A stretch of DNA of 64,000 bases from Gelidibacter maritimus. Its GTDB lineage: Bacteria > Bacteroidota > Bacteroidia > Flavobacteriales > Flavobacteriaceae. Each line of letters starts with the position of its first letter. The stretch's first letter is position 1. The notes under the pieces are model-generated. The model was given only the letters and a program-made list of their open reading frames with translations. It was not told where the DNA came from and did not search any database. Shown here piece after piece: positions 53,076 to 62,252 of this stretch. The DNA is taken from assembly GCF_014062315.1 (NCBI RefSeq), contig NZ_JACGLT010000013.1, positions 52,325 to 116,324 on the forward strand, in the 5' to 3' direction. The position numbers and the translations under genes were made by a program.

Positions 53076-56000
53076 ATGATGATGATACAAACCGCTTTCC
53101 AAAATACCCACAAATCCCTAATTTTAGCAACTTTATTTTTGCTCACCTCGGTAGTCAGTTTTTCCCAACAAAACTATCGTCCGGCGGTGGAATCTTTTGA
53201 ATCCCCAACCGCTTTGAGTTCTTTTGATAGCACTAATGGGAAATTGTCTTTGTCAAACGCGCACAGTCGTTTCGGGAAATCGTCACTGGAATGGACTTGG
53301 CATGGGGAAAGTGCCATAGGAACTTCACACTTTAAGATTTTGAGTATGGAGGAGAGCCCATTACAATATGGTGCCCATTTTCCTGCATCGCCTACGCTTC
53401 ATTTGTCAGTTTATAGTGAAGCACCGCAAGATGGCAGCATTACCATAGCGTTTGAAAAGGATGGAAAGCAAGAGGTCCATTTTGATCTGAATCTGGACTT
53501 TAAAGGCTGGCGACGTATATGGGTGCCATTTTACGAAATGAAAGGAAATCCTCCTCAGAAAGGAGCACAAGTAGATTATGATTATTTTAAAGTCAGTACG
53601 ACCTCTGCAAAAGGAAAACTGTTTTTTGACGATATCATTTATGCACAGTACCAGGATGACAGACACCAATATCCCGATGAGTTTGTGCCGTTTATAAAAG
53701 CGGATAAGGTTTTGAGTGATGACCATTGGATGCCGCTGATTTCAAACTTTGATCGCATCAGGAATTTGGAAGCTGGTCCAGTGTCTATGGCCATCCGCAT
53801 GGACCTTAAAAAAATTGAAGCGCAGATTGATCAAGACCTTACCATTGCCGATCGGTACAAAGTGTATATGAACACGTTGAAAGAGGATTATAATAGTCTT
53901 GGTCTTAAAGATACAGGCGAGACAGTACAAGGACCGCCATTGACTTTTAGAGAGCAACAGGAATATTTTAACGAACGACAACAAGGTAAAAAAACCTTTA
54001 ATGATATATCCGATCTGGGCAAAGTATTGAACAAGCTCAGTAAATTTCACGATCGGGCCACCCCGGAGCAAAAAAAGCAAATCGCTGACATGTTTGTTGC
54101 CGGAACCAAATACTTTTTGGACCAAGGTTGGGTTGCCGGAAGTAATGGAGGCACCAGACATCATATTGGTTATGGTGTACGGGAAATCACCGAAGCTTTT
54201 TTTAGAATGCGGATCGTGCTCTATGACAACGGACTTTTGAATGATGTTGGAGCGAGTCTGCATTGGATCTATAATTTAGGAATGCTCTTGGATAATCCCG
54301 ATAATTTTCATGTAAATATCGATTATTTGAATACCCAGGCCTATTACCACTTAATGATGATTTTTCTTTTTGAAAAACAGGAAGATCAAGCTGCATTATT
54401 AGCCGCCTATTCTAAGTTTCTATCTATTACCATGGCTCAGGAAGATGAGGAGTGGGGCTTTAAACCAGACGGATCTGCTTGGCACCATAACGGACATTAT
54501 CCTGCCTATGCTTTGGGAGCTTTCAGCACCGTCCCTAAAATCATGAAAATGTTGTCTCCTACCCGATTCAGAATCCGTCCAGAAGGCCATCACAATTTTA
54601 AACGCGCATTTTTGACCCTGAAGGATTTTAGCCAACTCTATAATTGGGGCTTTGGAAATTCTGGTCGTCATCCTTTGGAAGATGGTGGCATCCAGAGCTT
54701 AAAAGATGAGTATTTAATGCTCGCTTATTCGGGCAATCCGGATGGGACGGAAGCTATCGATAAAGATGTGGCTTCGGCCTATCTCAGACTTTGGGGTGAC
54801 GATGATCTTTTTAATACCAATATTTTTACCGGAATCAATGGTATTCAAAAAGAACGCATGCCCGGTTATAAAACCTTGCCTTATGCAGCAACGGCAGTAC
54901 ACAGACGGAATCAATGGGCTGCATTATTAAAAGGGTACAGCAAATATGTATGGGCCTCAGAGATTTATGTGGATGAAAACCGCTACGGCCGATATCCTGC
55001 TAATGGCACCATTGAACTTCTGAATAGAAACGGCGAAAGTGGCAGTGGTTTTCGTCAAGAGGGCTGGGACTGGAACCGATATCCAGGAGCTACCGTTGTG
55101 TATTTACCTTTTAAAGAATTGGAGCCCAAAATGCCATTGATCATGTTCAGGTCCAATGAGTCCTTTGCTGGCGCTACAACATTGGATGGCAACGGCATCT
55201 TTGGAATGATTCTTAACGAAGGCAAAGGATCCAATGCCGATGGGAAAGAGGTGAATGTCGGTTTCCCAGGTCGGTTACGAGCAAAGAAATCGGTGTTTTC
55301 TTTTGGCGATAAATTGATTGCCATTGGTACGAATATTTCAAGTATTGATAAGGAAAACCCAACGCAAACCAATATATTCCAATCCTATTTGGAAGATTCC
55401 AAACAGATCCTATATTCCTCTGCAGGAGATATGAAGAAATTTCCGATGAATTCTGAATTGAAATCTGATGGAAAGCAACACTCTTGGATTGTGGATCCTT
55501 ATGGATCTGGATATTATATGCTATCCGACAACGCGGTACATTTTAAAAAAGCACATCAAAAATCTTATCATAACAAGTATTCCATCAACACGGGTGGGAT
55601 GAACAAAAAGGGGAAAGGCGCCAAAGAAACCGAGGGCGATTATGCCTCAGCATGGATTGACCACGGTATGGCACCCGATAATGATGCTTACCAATACGTG
55701 ATTTATCCATTTTTAAACAGTAGGGATCAGCATGGTTTTGGTAAAATGGCAGCGGACGATGATTCATACATAATTAAAAGAGCCGATAGTATTGCTCACG
55801 TGGTGTATGATGTACCTTCGAAAACTACAGGCTATGTCATTTTTGAGGCCAATAAGCAGATGACCGATGGAATATTAAAAACCGTATCGGAGCCTGCCTT
55901 TGTCATGCTCAAAGAGAATACGGTAAACTTGATCACCATCAGTGTGGTTCAACCTGACCTTAACTTTCCTGAATACAAGAAAGGTAAATTTCGAAATTAC

Positions 56001-56156
56001 AGTCAGCCGGTAGAAATGGAAATTACTTTAAATGGTAAATGGAGTCCTTATGCAGAAGATTTTATAAAGTCCACATCTCACGAAAACGGGACCACAAAAA
56101 TTAAGATGCGTTTCATTGATGGCTTGCCAAGAGAAGTAAAATTAAATAAACTATAG
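53076..56156 (+). CDS. PL8 chondroitin sulfate ABC lyase-type polysaccharide lyase
   Basis: 1026 residues with a signal peptide (ending near SFSQQ). An N-terminal lyase-associated beta domain (about 30-195, NYRPAVESFESP onward) precedes the alpha/alpha toroid (about 230-600) and the antiparallel beta-sandwich domains (about 620-1020). Active-site residues align with Proteus chondroitinase ABC: His471 and Tyr478 in WHHNGHYPAY, and Arg531 in SGRHPLE (His501, Tyr508 and Arg560 there). PL8 cleaves the hexosaminide-uronate bond by beta-elimination. The substrate is thus a uronate-hexosamine or similar chain such as chondroitin or hyaluronan; no hexosamine genes are in the window, so the exact glycan is open. 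Confidence 0.93.
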   Translation: MMMIQTAFQNTHKSLILATLFLLTSVVSFSQQNYRPAVESFESPTALSSFDSTNGKLSLSNAHSRFGKSSLEWTWHGESAIGTSHFKILSMEESPLQYGAHFPASPTLHLSVYSEAPQDGSITIAFEKDGKQEVHFDLNLDFKGWRRIWVPFYEMKGNPPQKGAQVDYDYFKVSTTSAKGKLFFDDIIYAQYQDDRHQYPDEFVPFIKADKVLSDDHWMPLISNFDRIRNLEAGPVSMAIRMDLKKIEAQIDQDLTIADRYKVYMNTLKEDYNSLGLKDTGETVQGPPLTFREQQEYFNERQQGKKTFNDISDLGKVLNKLSKFHDRATPEQKKQIADMFVAGTKYFLDQGWVAGSNGGTRHHIGYGVREITEAFFRMRIVLYDNGLLNDVGASLHWIYNLGMLLDNPDNFHVNIDYLNTQAYYHLMMIFLFEKQEDQAALLAAYSKFLSITMAQEDEEWGFKPDGSAWHHNGHYPAYALGAFSTVPKIMKMLSPTRFRIRPEGHHNFKRAFLTLKDFSQLYNWGFGNSGRHPLEDGGIQSLKDEYLMLAYSGNPDGTEAIDKDVASAYLRLWGDDDLFNTNIFTGINGIQKERMPGYKTLPYAATAVHRRNQWAALLKGYSKYVWASEIYVDENRYGRYPANGTIELLNRNGESGSGFRQEGWDWNRYPGATVVYLPFKELEPKMPLIMFRSNESFAGATTLDGNGIFGMILNEGKGSNADGKEVNVGFPGRLRAKKSVFSFGDKLIAIGTNISSIDKENPTQTNIFQSYLEDSKQILYSSAGDMKKFPMNSELKSDGKQHSWIVDPYGSGYYMLSDNAVHFKKAHQKSYHNKYSINTGGMNKKGKGAKETEGDYASAWIDHGMAPDNDAYQYVIYPFLNSRDQHGFGKMAADDDSYIIKRADSIAHVVYDVPSKTTGYVIFEANKQMTDGILKTVSEPAFVMLKENTVNLITISVVQPDLNFPEYKKGKFRNYSQPVEMEITLNGKWSPYAEDFIKSTSHENGTTKIKMRFIDGLPREVKLNKL

Positions 56157-56224
56157 ACGTTTTGATCATAGGCTTCTTTGGATGGGTATAGGAGAAGCCA
56201 TTGGCTAAGATATAAGATTGAAGA

Positions 56225-57910
56225 ATGAGACACCTGCGTTCAAATAGACATGTATCGCTTGTTAAAGTGATTGGGCTAACGGTTTGTTTGGCACTTTTAG
56301 CCGGCGCCTGTCAATCCGTGCGGACTACAGGAAGTTCAGTTAAAACACCAAACCAAGCGTTGATTTGGCAAAAATACACCGGTGAAATTAATAGTCCTGA
56401 AATCCCGACGCTTTTCGATTATTCCTATGCCGGCTACCAACTTGGTGAACAAGGAATCCCTGAGAAATTCCCAAAACTCAACGTGTTTAATGTGCTCGAC
56501 TATGGCGCTATTCCTAATGACACCCTTTCCGACCAGGAGGCCATTCAAAAGACCATTGATGCCGCTGAATTGAACAATGGAGGCATAGTGTTGTTTCCTC
56601 CTGGGGAATTTTTGGTCAATGTCAACCCCACCGAAGCCATCCCCATTGAGATTACAAAATCAAATATTATTTTAAAAGGACGTGGATGGGGAGTAAACGG
56701 GACCACCATAAATATGAAAGACCACATGCTTCAAAGCTATCCGGACCAACCGGAATGGCAGGTCAACTATATGTTCAAATTTTTTTCCAAGCAGAAAGAT
56801 GGCACACCGTCTCCCATTATTAAAAGTGCAAATTCAGGGGATTTCACCATTGAAGTCGAGAATGCTTCTGCTTTTAAAAAAGTGAAATTCATCCAACTTG
56901 AAATGCCACCCAATGTCGAAGCGGTTACGGAAGCTCTTCAAGACAATCCTGCCCGTCCGCATTGGGAACGCATCAAAGAAACTGGAGTCACCTATGTGGA
57001 AAATCATGAGATCGTAGATGTCTCTGGCAATATCATTACCTTAAAAGATCCGGTGATCAATACCATCAACGCGAATTACCATTGGGTGGCAAAACCATTT
57101 TATCCTTTGGAAAATGTCGGTGTCGAGGACATCTTTTTCAAAGCTAATTTTGAGGACAAATTTATACATCATAAAGATTTTTTGCACGATAATGCCTGGT
57201 CCATGGTGTCCTTGAATCGGGTGGCAAATTCGTGGGTAAGACGTTGCCGTTTCAGTTCGGTAACCGGTGGTGTTTCTTTTGCCAACAGTTGTGCGTCCTC
57301 CATGCTGATGTTGTTATTTGAAGGCAATAGCGGTCATAAATTGACCAATGTCACCCAGTCGGCACGGATTCTGACCGGATTGATTAACGATCAGTCCTGT
57401 GAAGGGCAGTTTCACGGCGCTTCCATGTCACATAAAACTTCAGGTTCGGTAATTTGGCGCGTCAAAAATCCGAAACAAGGCTGGGATTCCCATGCCGAAT
57501 TTCCGATCAACAATTTAGTCGATCTTTATGAAGGTGCTAAAATGACCAATCACGGCGGATTTTATAAAAATGAACCGCATCATTTGGAAGGCCTGACTTT
57601 ATGGAATTACAAGCGCGTAGGGGGCACGGTGGAGAATTATAATTTTTGGAAAATGTCCGGAAAACATGAACGGGATATGTACTGGGGATTTTCAGTGGTC
57701 CATCCTATTGTGGTGGGCTTGCACGGATCGGTAACTACATTTAATAAGGACCATGTCGGCTATCTTGAGAGTTTGGGTGACCCTGTGCTGCCCGCATCCC
57801 TATATGAAGCCCAATTGAAATTTCGCTTAAAGAACATCCCAGACTGGATTCCCAAAGCCTTAAGGGATTGGCAATCCATGCAGGACAAATGGATTCCAAA
57901 TAAATCATAA
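56225..57910 (+). CDS. DUF4955 beta-helix lipoprotein, paralogue of the 30478 gene
   Basis: 561 residues, lipoprotein signal (LLAGAC, Cys29). The whole mature chain aligns with residues 28-545 of the 30478 product: SYAGYQLGEQGIPE, FNVLDYGAIPNDTLSDQEAIQKTI, GGIVLFPPGEF, then NSGHKLTN, FHGASMS, GSVIWRVKNP, HAEFP and HLEGLTLWNY. The shared histidines and the GHN/GHK, HG-x-S and HA-x-x-P motifs are candidate active-site residues. It lacks the accessory module and sorting domain, so it is probably membrane-anchored while its paralogue is secreted. The 2-bp gap to the next sulfatase suggests tight co-translation. Activity unknown. Confidence 0.85.
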   Translation: MRHLRSNRHVSLVKVIGLTVCLALLAGACQSVRTTGSSVKTPNQALIWQKYTGEINSPEIPTLFDYSYAGYQLGEQGIPEKFPKLNVFNVLDYGAIPNDTLSDQEAIQKTIDAAELNNGGIVLFPPGEFLVNVNPTEAIPIEITKSNIILKGRGWGVNGTTINMKDHMLQSYPDQPEWQVNYMFKFFSKQKDGTPSPIIKSANSGDFTIEVENASAFKKVKFIQLEMPPNVEAVTEALQDNPARPHWERIKETGVTYVENHEIVDVSGNIITLKDPVINTINANYHWVAKPFYPLENVGVEDIFFKANFEDKFIHHKDFLHDNAWSMVSLNRVANSWVRRCRFSSVTGGVSFANSCASSMLMLLFEGNSGHKLTNVTQSARILTGLINDQSCEGQFHGASMSHKTSGSVIWRVKNPKQGWDSHAEFPINNLVDLYEGAKMTNHGGFYKNEPHHLEGLTLWNYKRVGGTVENYNFWKMSGKHERDMYWGFSVVHPIVVGLHGSVTTFNKDHVGYLESLGDPVLPASLYEAQLKFRLKNIPDWIPKALRDWQSMQDKWIPNKS

Positions 57911-57912
57911 TC

Positions 57913-59367
57913 ATGATGAAAAGAGTTTTTTTTATAAGTATGTCGTTGATTTTCCTGTGCCTCTTCGTGTCCTGTAAGAATGATAAGGCTGAAAACATAA
58001 GCGCAAAAGAGGAGGCATCAAAAAACAATGGTCCCAACATCGTGTTGATCATGACTGACCAGCATCAGGCGGAAGCGTTAAGCATCGCCGGCAATACCGA
58101 GTTGAGTACGCCTAATTTAGATAAATTGGCAAAATCCGGTGTCCGTTTTGAAAACGCCTATGTGACGTTCCCGCTTTGCAGTCCATCGCGATCCAGCATG
58201 TTTACGGGAAAAATGCCGCATCAAGTGGGGATCAATTCCAATGCCGATAAAAAGTTGGATACAGAATATATCAATCAGAATTTGCCCCACCTATTGAGTG
58301 CCAACGGTTATGATTGCGCCTACGGCGGAAAATGGCACGCACCAGAAGTGGAAATCGATTTGGAAAGTGGCTTTGAAAAAATTTCCGAGTTTGGTGATAT
58401 TGGCCTTGCCGAAAACACCATCGCCTATATGGAGTCCAAAAAGGATGGTGATACGCCTTTTTTCTTGGTCGCCTCTTTTGACAACCCTCACACCATTTGC
58501 GAATGGGCCAGAAATCAGCCGTTACCTTATGGGAATATTGATCTAGTAGATAAGTTTCAAACCCCCGATTTGCCGGTGAATTTTAAAAAGGCCGATGATT
58601 TTCCTGAGGCCCTGCAAATCGAACAGGACGCCGATAAATTATCCTATCCCACCCAAAATTATACCGAGGACGATTGGCGCCAATACCGCTACACCTATTA
58701 CCGATTGATTGAAAAAGTGGATGTTGAGATTGGAAAAATTCTGGATGCAATTGATGATTTGGGTTTGCGCGAGAATACGATTGTAATTTTCACTAGTGAT
58801 CATGGCGATGGGAATGCCTCTCACGGCTGGAATCAAAAAACAGCCTTGTTTCAGGAATCTATCAACGTGCCCTTTATCATCCGTGATCCATTGATGTCAC
58901 AAGGTGAACATAAATTGAGCGATCAATTGATTTCCACCGGATTAGATTTTTATCCAACAGTGTTAGACTATGCAGGCATGAAGCCCACAGACGCGTTACT
59001 TGGGAAAAGCATTAGGTCTTTAATTCAAGATTCTACCTATAAAAATCACGACTTTGTGGTGACCGAAACCAAATTCGATAGTAAAAACAGTTATGGTACC
59101 TTGGGAAGAGCAGTGACCGATAAAAACTACAAATACGTGGTGTACAGTTGGGGAAAAGATCGAGAGCAGTTTTTTGATCTGCGAAGTGATCCTTATGAAA
59201 TGACTAACTTGGCGGATGATCCTGAGCATTTGAGCATGGTGGACCACTATCGCCAACGGTTGATTGATTGGTGCATCCACACGAATGATCACCAATTTTT
59301 AAAACGAGCCATATTGCCGAGTACTAGTGATATGCCGGCCCAAAATCTGTTCAATAAACCTTATTAA
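57913..59367 (+). CDS. Family S1 sulfatase lipoprotein
   Basis: 484 residues, lipid Cys21. Metal ligand region NIVLIMTDQHQ, formylglycine motif CSPSRSSMFTG (Cys89), GGKWH, and distal FTSDHGDGNASHGW. Canonical sulfatase expected to be active after formylglycine formation (the maturation enzyme is not in the window). Directly after the DUF4955 lipoprotein gene and before the DUF6250-like gene, so likely acts on the same sulfated fragments. Confidence 0.95.
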   Translation: MMKRVFFISMSLIFLCLFVSCKNDKAENISAKEEASKNNGPNIVLIMTDQHQAEALSIAGNTELSTPNLDKLAKSGVRFENAYVTFPLCSPSRSSMFTGKMPHQVGINSNADKKLDTEYINQNLPHLLSANGYDCAYGGKWHAPEVEIDLESGFEKISEFGDIGLAENTIAYMESKKDGDTPFFLVASFDNPHTICEWARNQPLPYGNIDLVDKFQTPDLPVNFKKADDFPEALQIEQDADKLSYPTQNYTEDDWRQYRYTYYRLIEKVDVEIGKILDAIDDLGLRENTIVIFTSDHGDGNASHGWNQKTALFQESINVPFIIRDPLMSQGEHKLSDQLISTGLDFYPTVLDYAGMKPTDALLGKSIRSLIQDSTYKNHDFVVTETKFDSKNSYGTLGRAVTDKNYKYVVYSWGKDREQFFDLRSDPYEMTNLADDPEHLSMVDHYRQRLIDWCIHTNDHQFLKRAILPSTSDMPAQNLFNKPY

Positions 59368-59379
59368 AAAATTTAAATA

Positions 59380-60051
59380 ATGATTAAGAGTATCACTTTT
59401 TATGTATGTGCCTTGCTTCTTATAGGATGTCAGGACAACGTGATTTACGACGATGTGTTAAAGGATCCGAGCCAATGGGTGGTGGAGCAACAACCGGGTG
59501 GCGAAACCAAATTTGTTGACGGGAGTATTGAAGTTGTAGATGTTAAAGGCTGCACCATTTGGTTCAAACACCAATTAGAGGCCCCAGTGAAAATTTCTTA
59601 CGATATTACTATTATAGATGAGGGCGGACCTTACGATCGGGTGTCGGACATGAATTGCTTATGGATGGCGACTGACCCCAAGCACCCTAATGATTTTTTC
59701 GCCGAATCAGAGGAACGTGCTGGGCATTTTCCAAATTACCATCATTTTACTGGGTATTATGTGGGCTATGGCGGGCATCACAATGGGCAAACCAGGTTTA
59801 GACGCTATAATGGCAATGTCGATAGACCCTTATTGCCAGAACATGATTTATCTGATCCAAAATTTCTGATTACCGCGAATAAGAAAATGCATATTGAAAT
59901 TATCGTAAAGGATGGCATGACCAGTTACTCCAGAGATGGCGAGGTCATTTATAAGGTGGATGATCCAGACCCTTATACGCAGGGGTATTTTGGATTTAGA
60001 ACGGTAAATAACCATATGACCATAGAAAACTTTAAAGTGGAGCGGATTTAA
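59380..60051 (+). CDS. DUF6250-like jelly-roll lipoprotein
   Basis: 223 residues with lipid Cys17 (ALLLIGC). The fold is beta-rich and concanavalin-like: SYDITIIDEGG, MNCLWMATDPKHP, GYYVGYGGHHNGQTRFRRYNG and YFGFRTVNNHMTIENFKVERI. The pattern matches DUF6250/DUF1961 proteins found in polysaccharide loci, whose role (binding or cleavage) is not settled. I see no definite catalytic signature. It is 12 bp after the sulfatase gene. Confidence 0.7.
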   Translation: MIKSITFYVCALLLIGCQDNVIYDDVLKDPSQWVVEQQPGGETKFVDGSIEVVDVKGCTIWFKHQLEAPVKISYDITIIDEGGPYDRVSDMNCLWMATDPKHPNDFFAESEERAGHFPNYHHFTGYYVGYGGHHNGQTRFRRYNGNVDRPLLPEHDLSDPKFLITANKKMHIEIIVKDGMTSYSRDGEVIYKVDDPDPYTQGYFGFRTVNNHMTIENFKVERI

Positions 60052-60066
60052 ATCAAAACCCGATAG

Positions 60067-60107
60067 ATAGTGTTGACATTTTTAGCCCAACGTTCACTAT
60101 TTTTTTA
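60067..60107 (+). terminator. Weak terminator-like hairpin
   Basis: ATAGTG (60067-60072) pairs with CACTAT (60095-60100), with inner TTG/CAA pairing, then seven T. It would separate the 50207-60051 operon from the following sulfatase. Confidence 0.4.
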
Positions 60108-60222
60108 TCTTGTTATGGCTATGTGAATCTTAAGAAACCTTGCTCCAACGGTGGTAGACTCACGAAAAATTTATAGGTATCTTTAAAGCCATCTAACGGC
60201 TCAATGCATTAATTAAAAAATT

Positions 60223-61824
60223 ATGATGACATTCAAAAAATATAGCTTTTTCTTTTATTGCCTTTGTGCTTTACTAGTTGTAGTAGGGTGTAAGGACAAC
60301 GCAGCAACTCCCAAAACAGAAGACACTGCTCGTTCCGAAGACTCAAAAAAATCAAACATCGTATTTATCTATACGGACGATTTGGGCTATGGCGATATCA
60401 GTGCTTACGGAGCGACCGAGATTTCAACGCCAGCCATAGATGCGTTGGCCGATGAAGGCATTCTATTTAACAATGCGTATGCCACGGCGGCCACCTGTAC
60501 ACCATCACGCTATTCGTTATTGACCGGAGATTATGCTTGGCGTAAAAAAGGAACAGGGGTGGCTGCAGGAGATGAAGCCCTCTTAATCGATACCAAAAGA
60601 ACTACTTTACCGGGGGTATTAAAAACTGCAGGTTATAAAACAGGCATTGTCGGTAAATGGCATTTAGGTTTGGGAGATGAAATGGGGCCGGATTGGAATG
60701 GGAAAATCAGTCCTGGTCCGTTAGAAGTTGGTTTTGATTATGCCTATATGATTCCGGCAACTGGCGATAGAGTGCCATGTGTTTTTGTTGAAAACCATCA
60801 TGTTGTCAATTTAGACCCTAACGATCCTATTTCAGTAAATTACAAAGAGAAGGTTGGAGATTGGCCTACAGGAAAGGAAAATCCAGAGTTGTTGACTATG
60901 AAACCATCACAAGGACATAACCATACCATCGTAAACGGCATCAGCAGAATTGGCTACATGGAAGGTGGCAAAACGGCGTTGTGGGATGATGAGACCATCC
61001 CGATGGAATTGGTGAATAAATCCAAAATCTTCATCAATTCCAGTAAAGATCAACCTTTCTTTTTGTTGCTTTCTACACATGATATTCACGTCCCAAGGGT
61101 GGCTAACTCTATGTTCCAAGGAAAAAGTGGTATGGGTCCACGAGGCGATGTCATATTACAGTTGGATTGGACGGTCAATGAAATTGTAAACACACTCAAA
61201 GAAAAAAACTTATTAGACAATACAATTGTCATTTTTTCTAGTGATAATGGTCCGGTTGTAGATGATGGATACCAGGATCAAGCTAGAGAGTTATTAGGAA
61301 ATCATCAGCCTTCAGGTGGTTTGCGTGGTGGCAAATACAGTGCTTATGATGGCGGTAGTAAAGTACCGTTGATTATCAGATGGCCAGATGGTACTGGAAA
61401 AGGAACAGTTTCCGATGCTCTCGTGAGTCAAGTTGATTTCTTGAGGTCATTGGCGGCGTTAGCGGGTGTCGAGAAGGTATATGATGATGTTGTTGACAGT
61501 CAAAATACTTTAGATGTCTTTTTAGGAGATAATACTGCAGGGAGAACCTCATTAATACAAGAAAGCTTTATGGGACCATTGTCTTACATAGAAGGAGAAT
61601 GGAAATATATTGAACCTTTAGACGGACCGACATTAGTGCCTTGGGGGCCAATAATTGAAACCGGCTTTCAATTAGAACCACAGTTGTTTCATTTAAAAAA
61701 TGATCCGAATGAACAAGAGAACTTAGCTTCCGAATACCCAGAAAGAGTTGAAGAATTAAAAACAAAGCTTGCCGATTTTAAAAAACACGGATTTAAGAAT
61801 CAACATGAAGTAAATCTAAATTAA
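60223..61824 (+). CDS. Family S1 arylsulfatase-like lipoprotein (CTPSR type)
   Basis: 533 residues, lipid Cys23 (VVVGC). NIVFIYTDDLGYGDIS with paired metal-binding Asp, formylglycine motif CTPSRYSLLTG (Cys92), GIVGKWHLGLG, HDIHVPR and IFSSDNGPV. The DDLGYGD type differs from the two other sulfatases, so it probably attacks a different sulfate position. It stands alone between a 171-bp and a 428-bp gap. No tandem C-tract was found in front of it. Confidence 0.95.
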   Translation: MMTFKKYSFFFYCLCALLVVVGCKDNAATPKTEDTARSEDSKKSNIVFIYTDDLGYGDISAYGATEISTPAIDALADEGILFNNAYATAATCTPSRYSLLTGDYAWRKKGTGVAAGDEALLIDTKRTTLPGVLKTAGYKTGIVGKWHLGLGDEMGPDWNGKISPGPLEVGFDYAYMIPATGDRVPCVFVENHHVVNLDPNDPISVNYKEKVGDWPTGKENPELLTMKPSQGHNHTIVNGISRIGYMEGGKTALWDDETIPMELVNKSKIFINSSKDQPFFLLLSTHDIHVPRVANSMFQGKSGMGPRGDVILQLDWTVNEIVNTLKEKNLLDNTIVIFSSDNGPVVDDGYQDQARELLGNHQPSGGLRGGKYSAYDGGSKVPLIIRWPDGTGKGTVSDALVSQVDFLRSLAALAGVEKVYDDVVDSQNTLDVFLGDNTAGRTSLIQESFMGPLSYIEGEWKYIEPLDGPTLVPWGPIIETGFQLEPQLFHLKNDPNEQENLASEYPERVEELKTKLADFKKHGFKNQHEVNLN

Positions 61825-62252
61825 TTTATAAAAATATCGACTTGAGCACCTAAATTCTAAAATAGAACGGATAACCTGTTTCAATCTTTAAATTAAAAGA
61901 ATAGTATCATTTTCACCCTAAATTTGGAGAATTTGTCTATACATAATTACCATATTCTTTAGATTTTGCCAATTTATGTATCATCATAAGTTAAATTTGT
62001 CTTTAACTTGTGGAAGCTTAAAACGTTTATATCTTGCGAGAAGATTCCTTATACAAATAAAAGAGATTGATTGTTGTGTGTAAGTTTCAGTATATCATTC
62101 TTATAGAAGGAGTGTCTTTTAACGCCCCCTTAATTGGATAGTAAGACCCCCTTGATTTATTAGAAGTTATCTGAAATTAGTATTTTATCAGCTTTCAATT
62201 GTATAAGGTTTACAGAAAATAACTAATTATTATATACAATAAAATTTATTTA
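61825..62252. other. 428-bp intergenic region upstream of kdgK
   Basis: No gene seen. Holds promoter site D at 62121-62151. A/T-rich elsewhere. Confidence 0.5.
62121..62151 (+). promoter_or_regulatory. Tandem C-tract operator (site D, kdgK)
   Basis: CCCCCTTA (C-tract 62125-62129) and CCCCCTTG (62147-62151) are exactly 22 bp apart. Unlike sites A-C the -7 element is not clear; TATTTTAT at 62181 is the nearest candidate. The kdgK ATG is at 62253, about 35 bp further than at the other sites. Confidence 0.65.

Noticed and set aside
60052..60222. Tandem C-tract upstream of the third sulfatase
   Set aside because: Only isolated GCCC and GCTCC words; no second tract at 22 bp and no -7 element at the right place.
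62195..62240. LacI operator upstream of kdgK (ATTGTAT and TACAAT half-sites)
   Set aside because: The half-sites are about 30 bp apart and do not form a continuous palindrome like the one at 36718.
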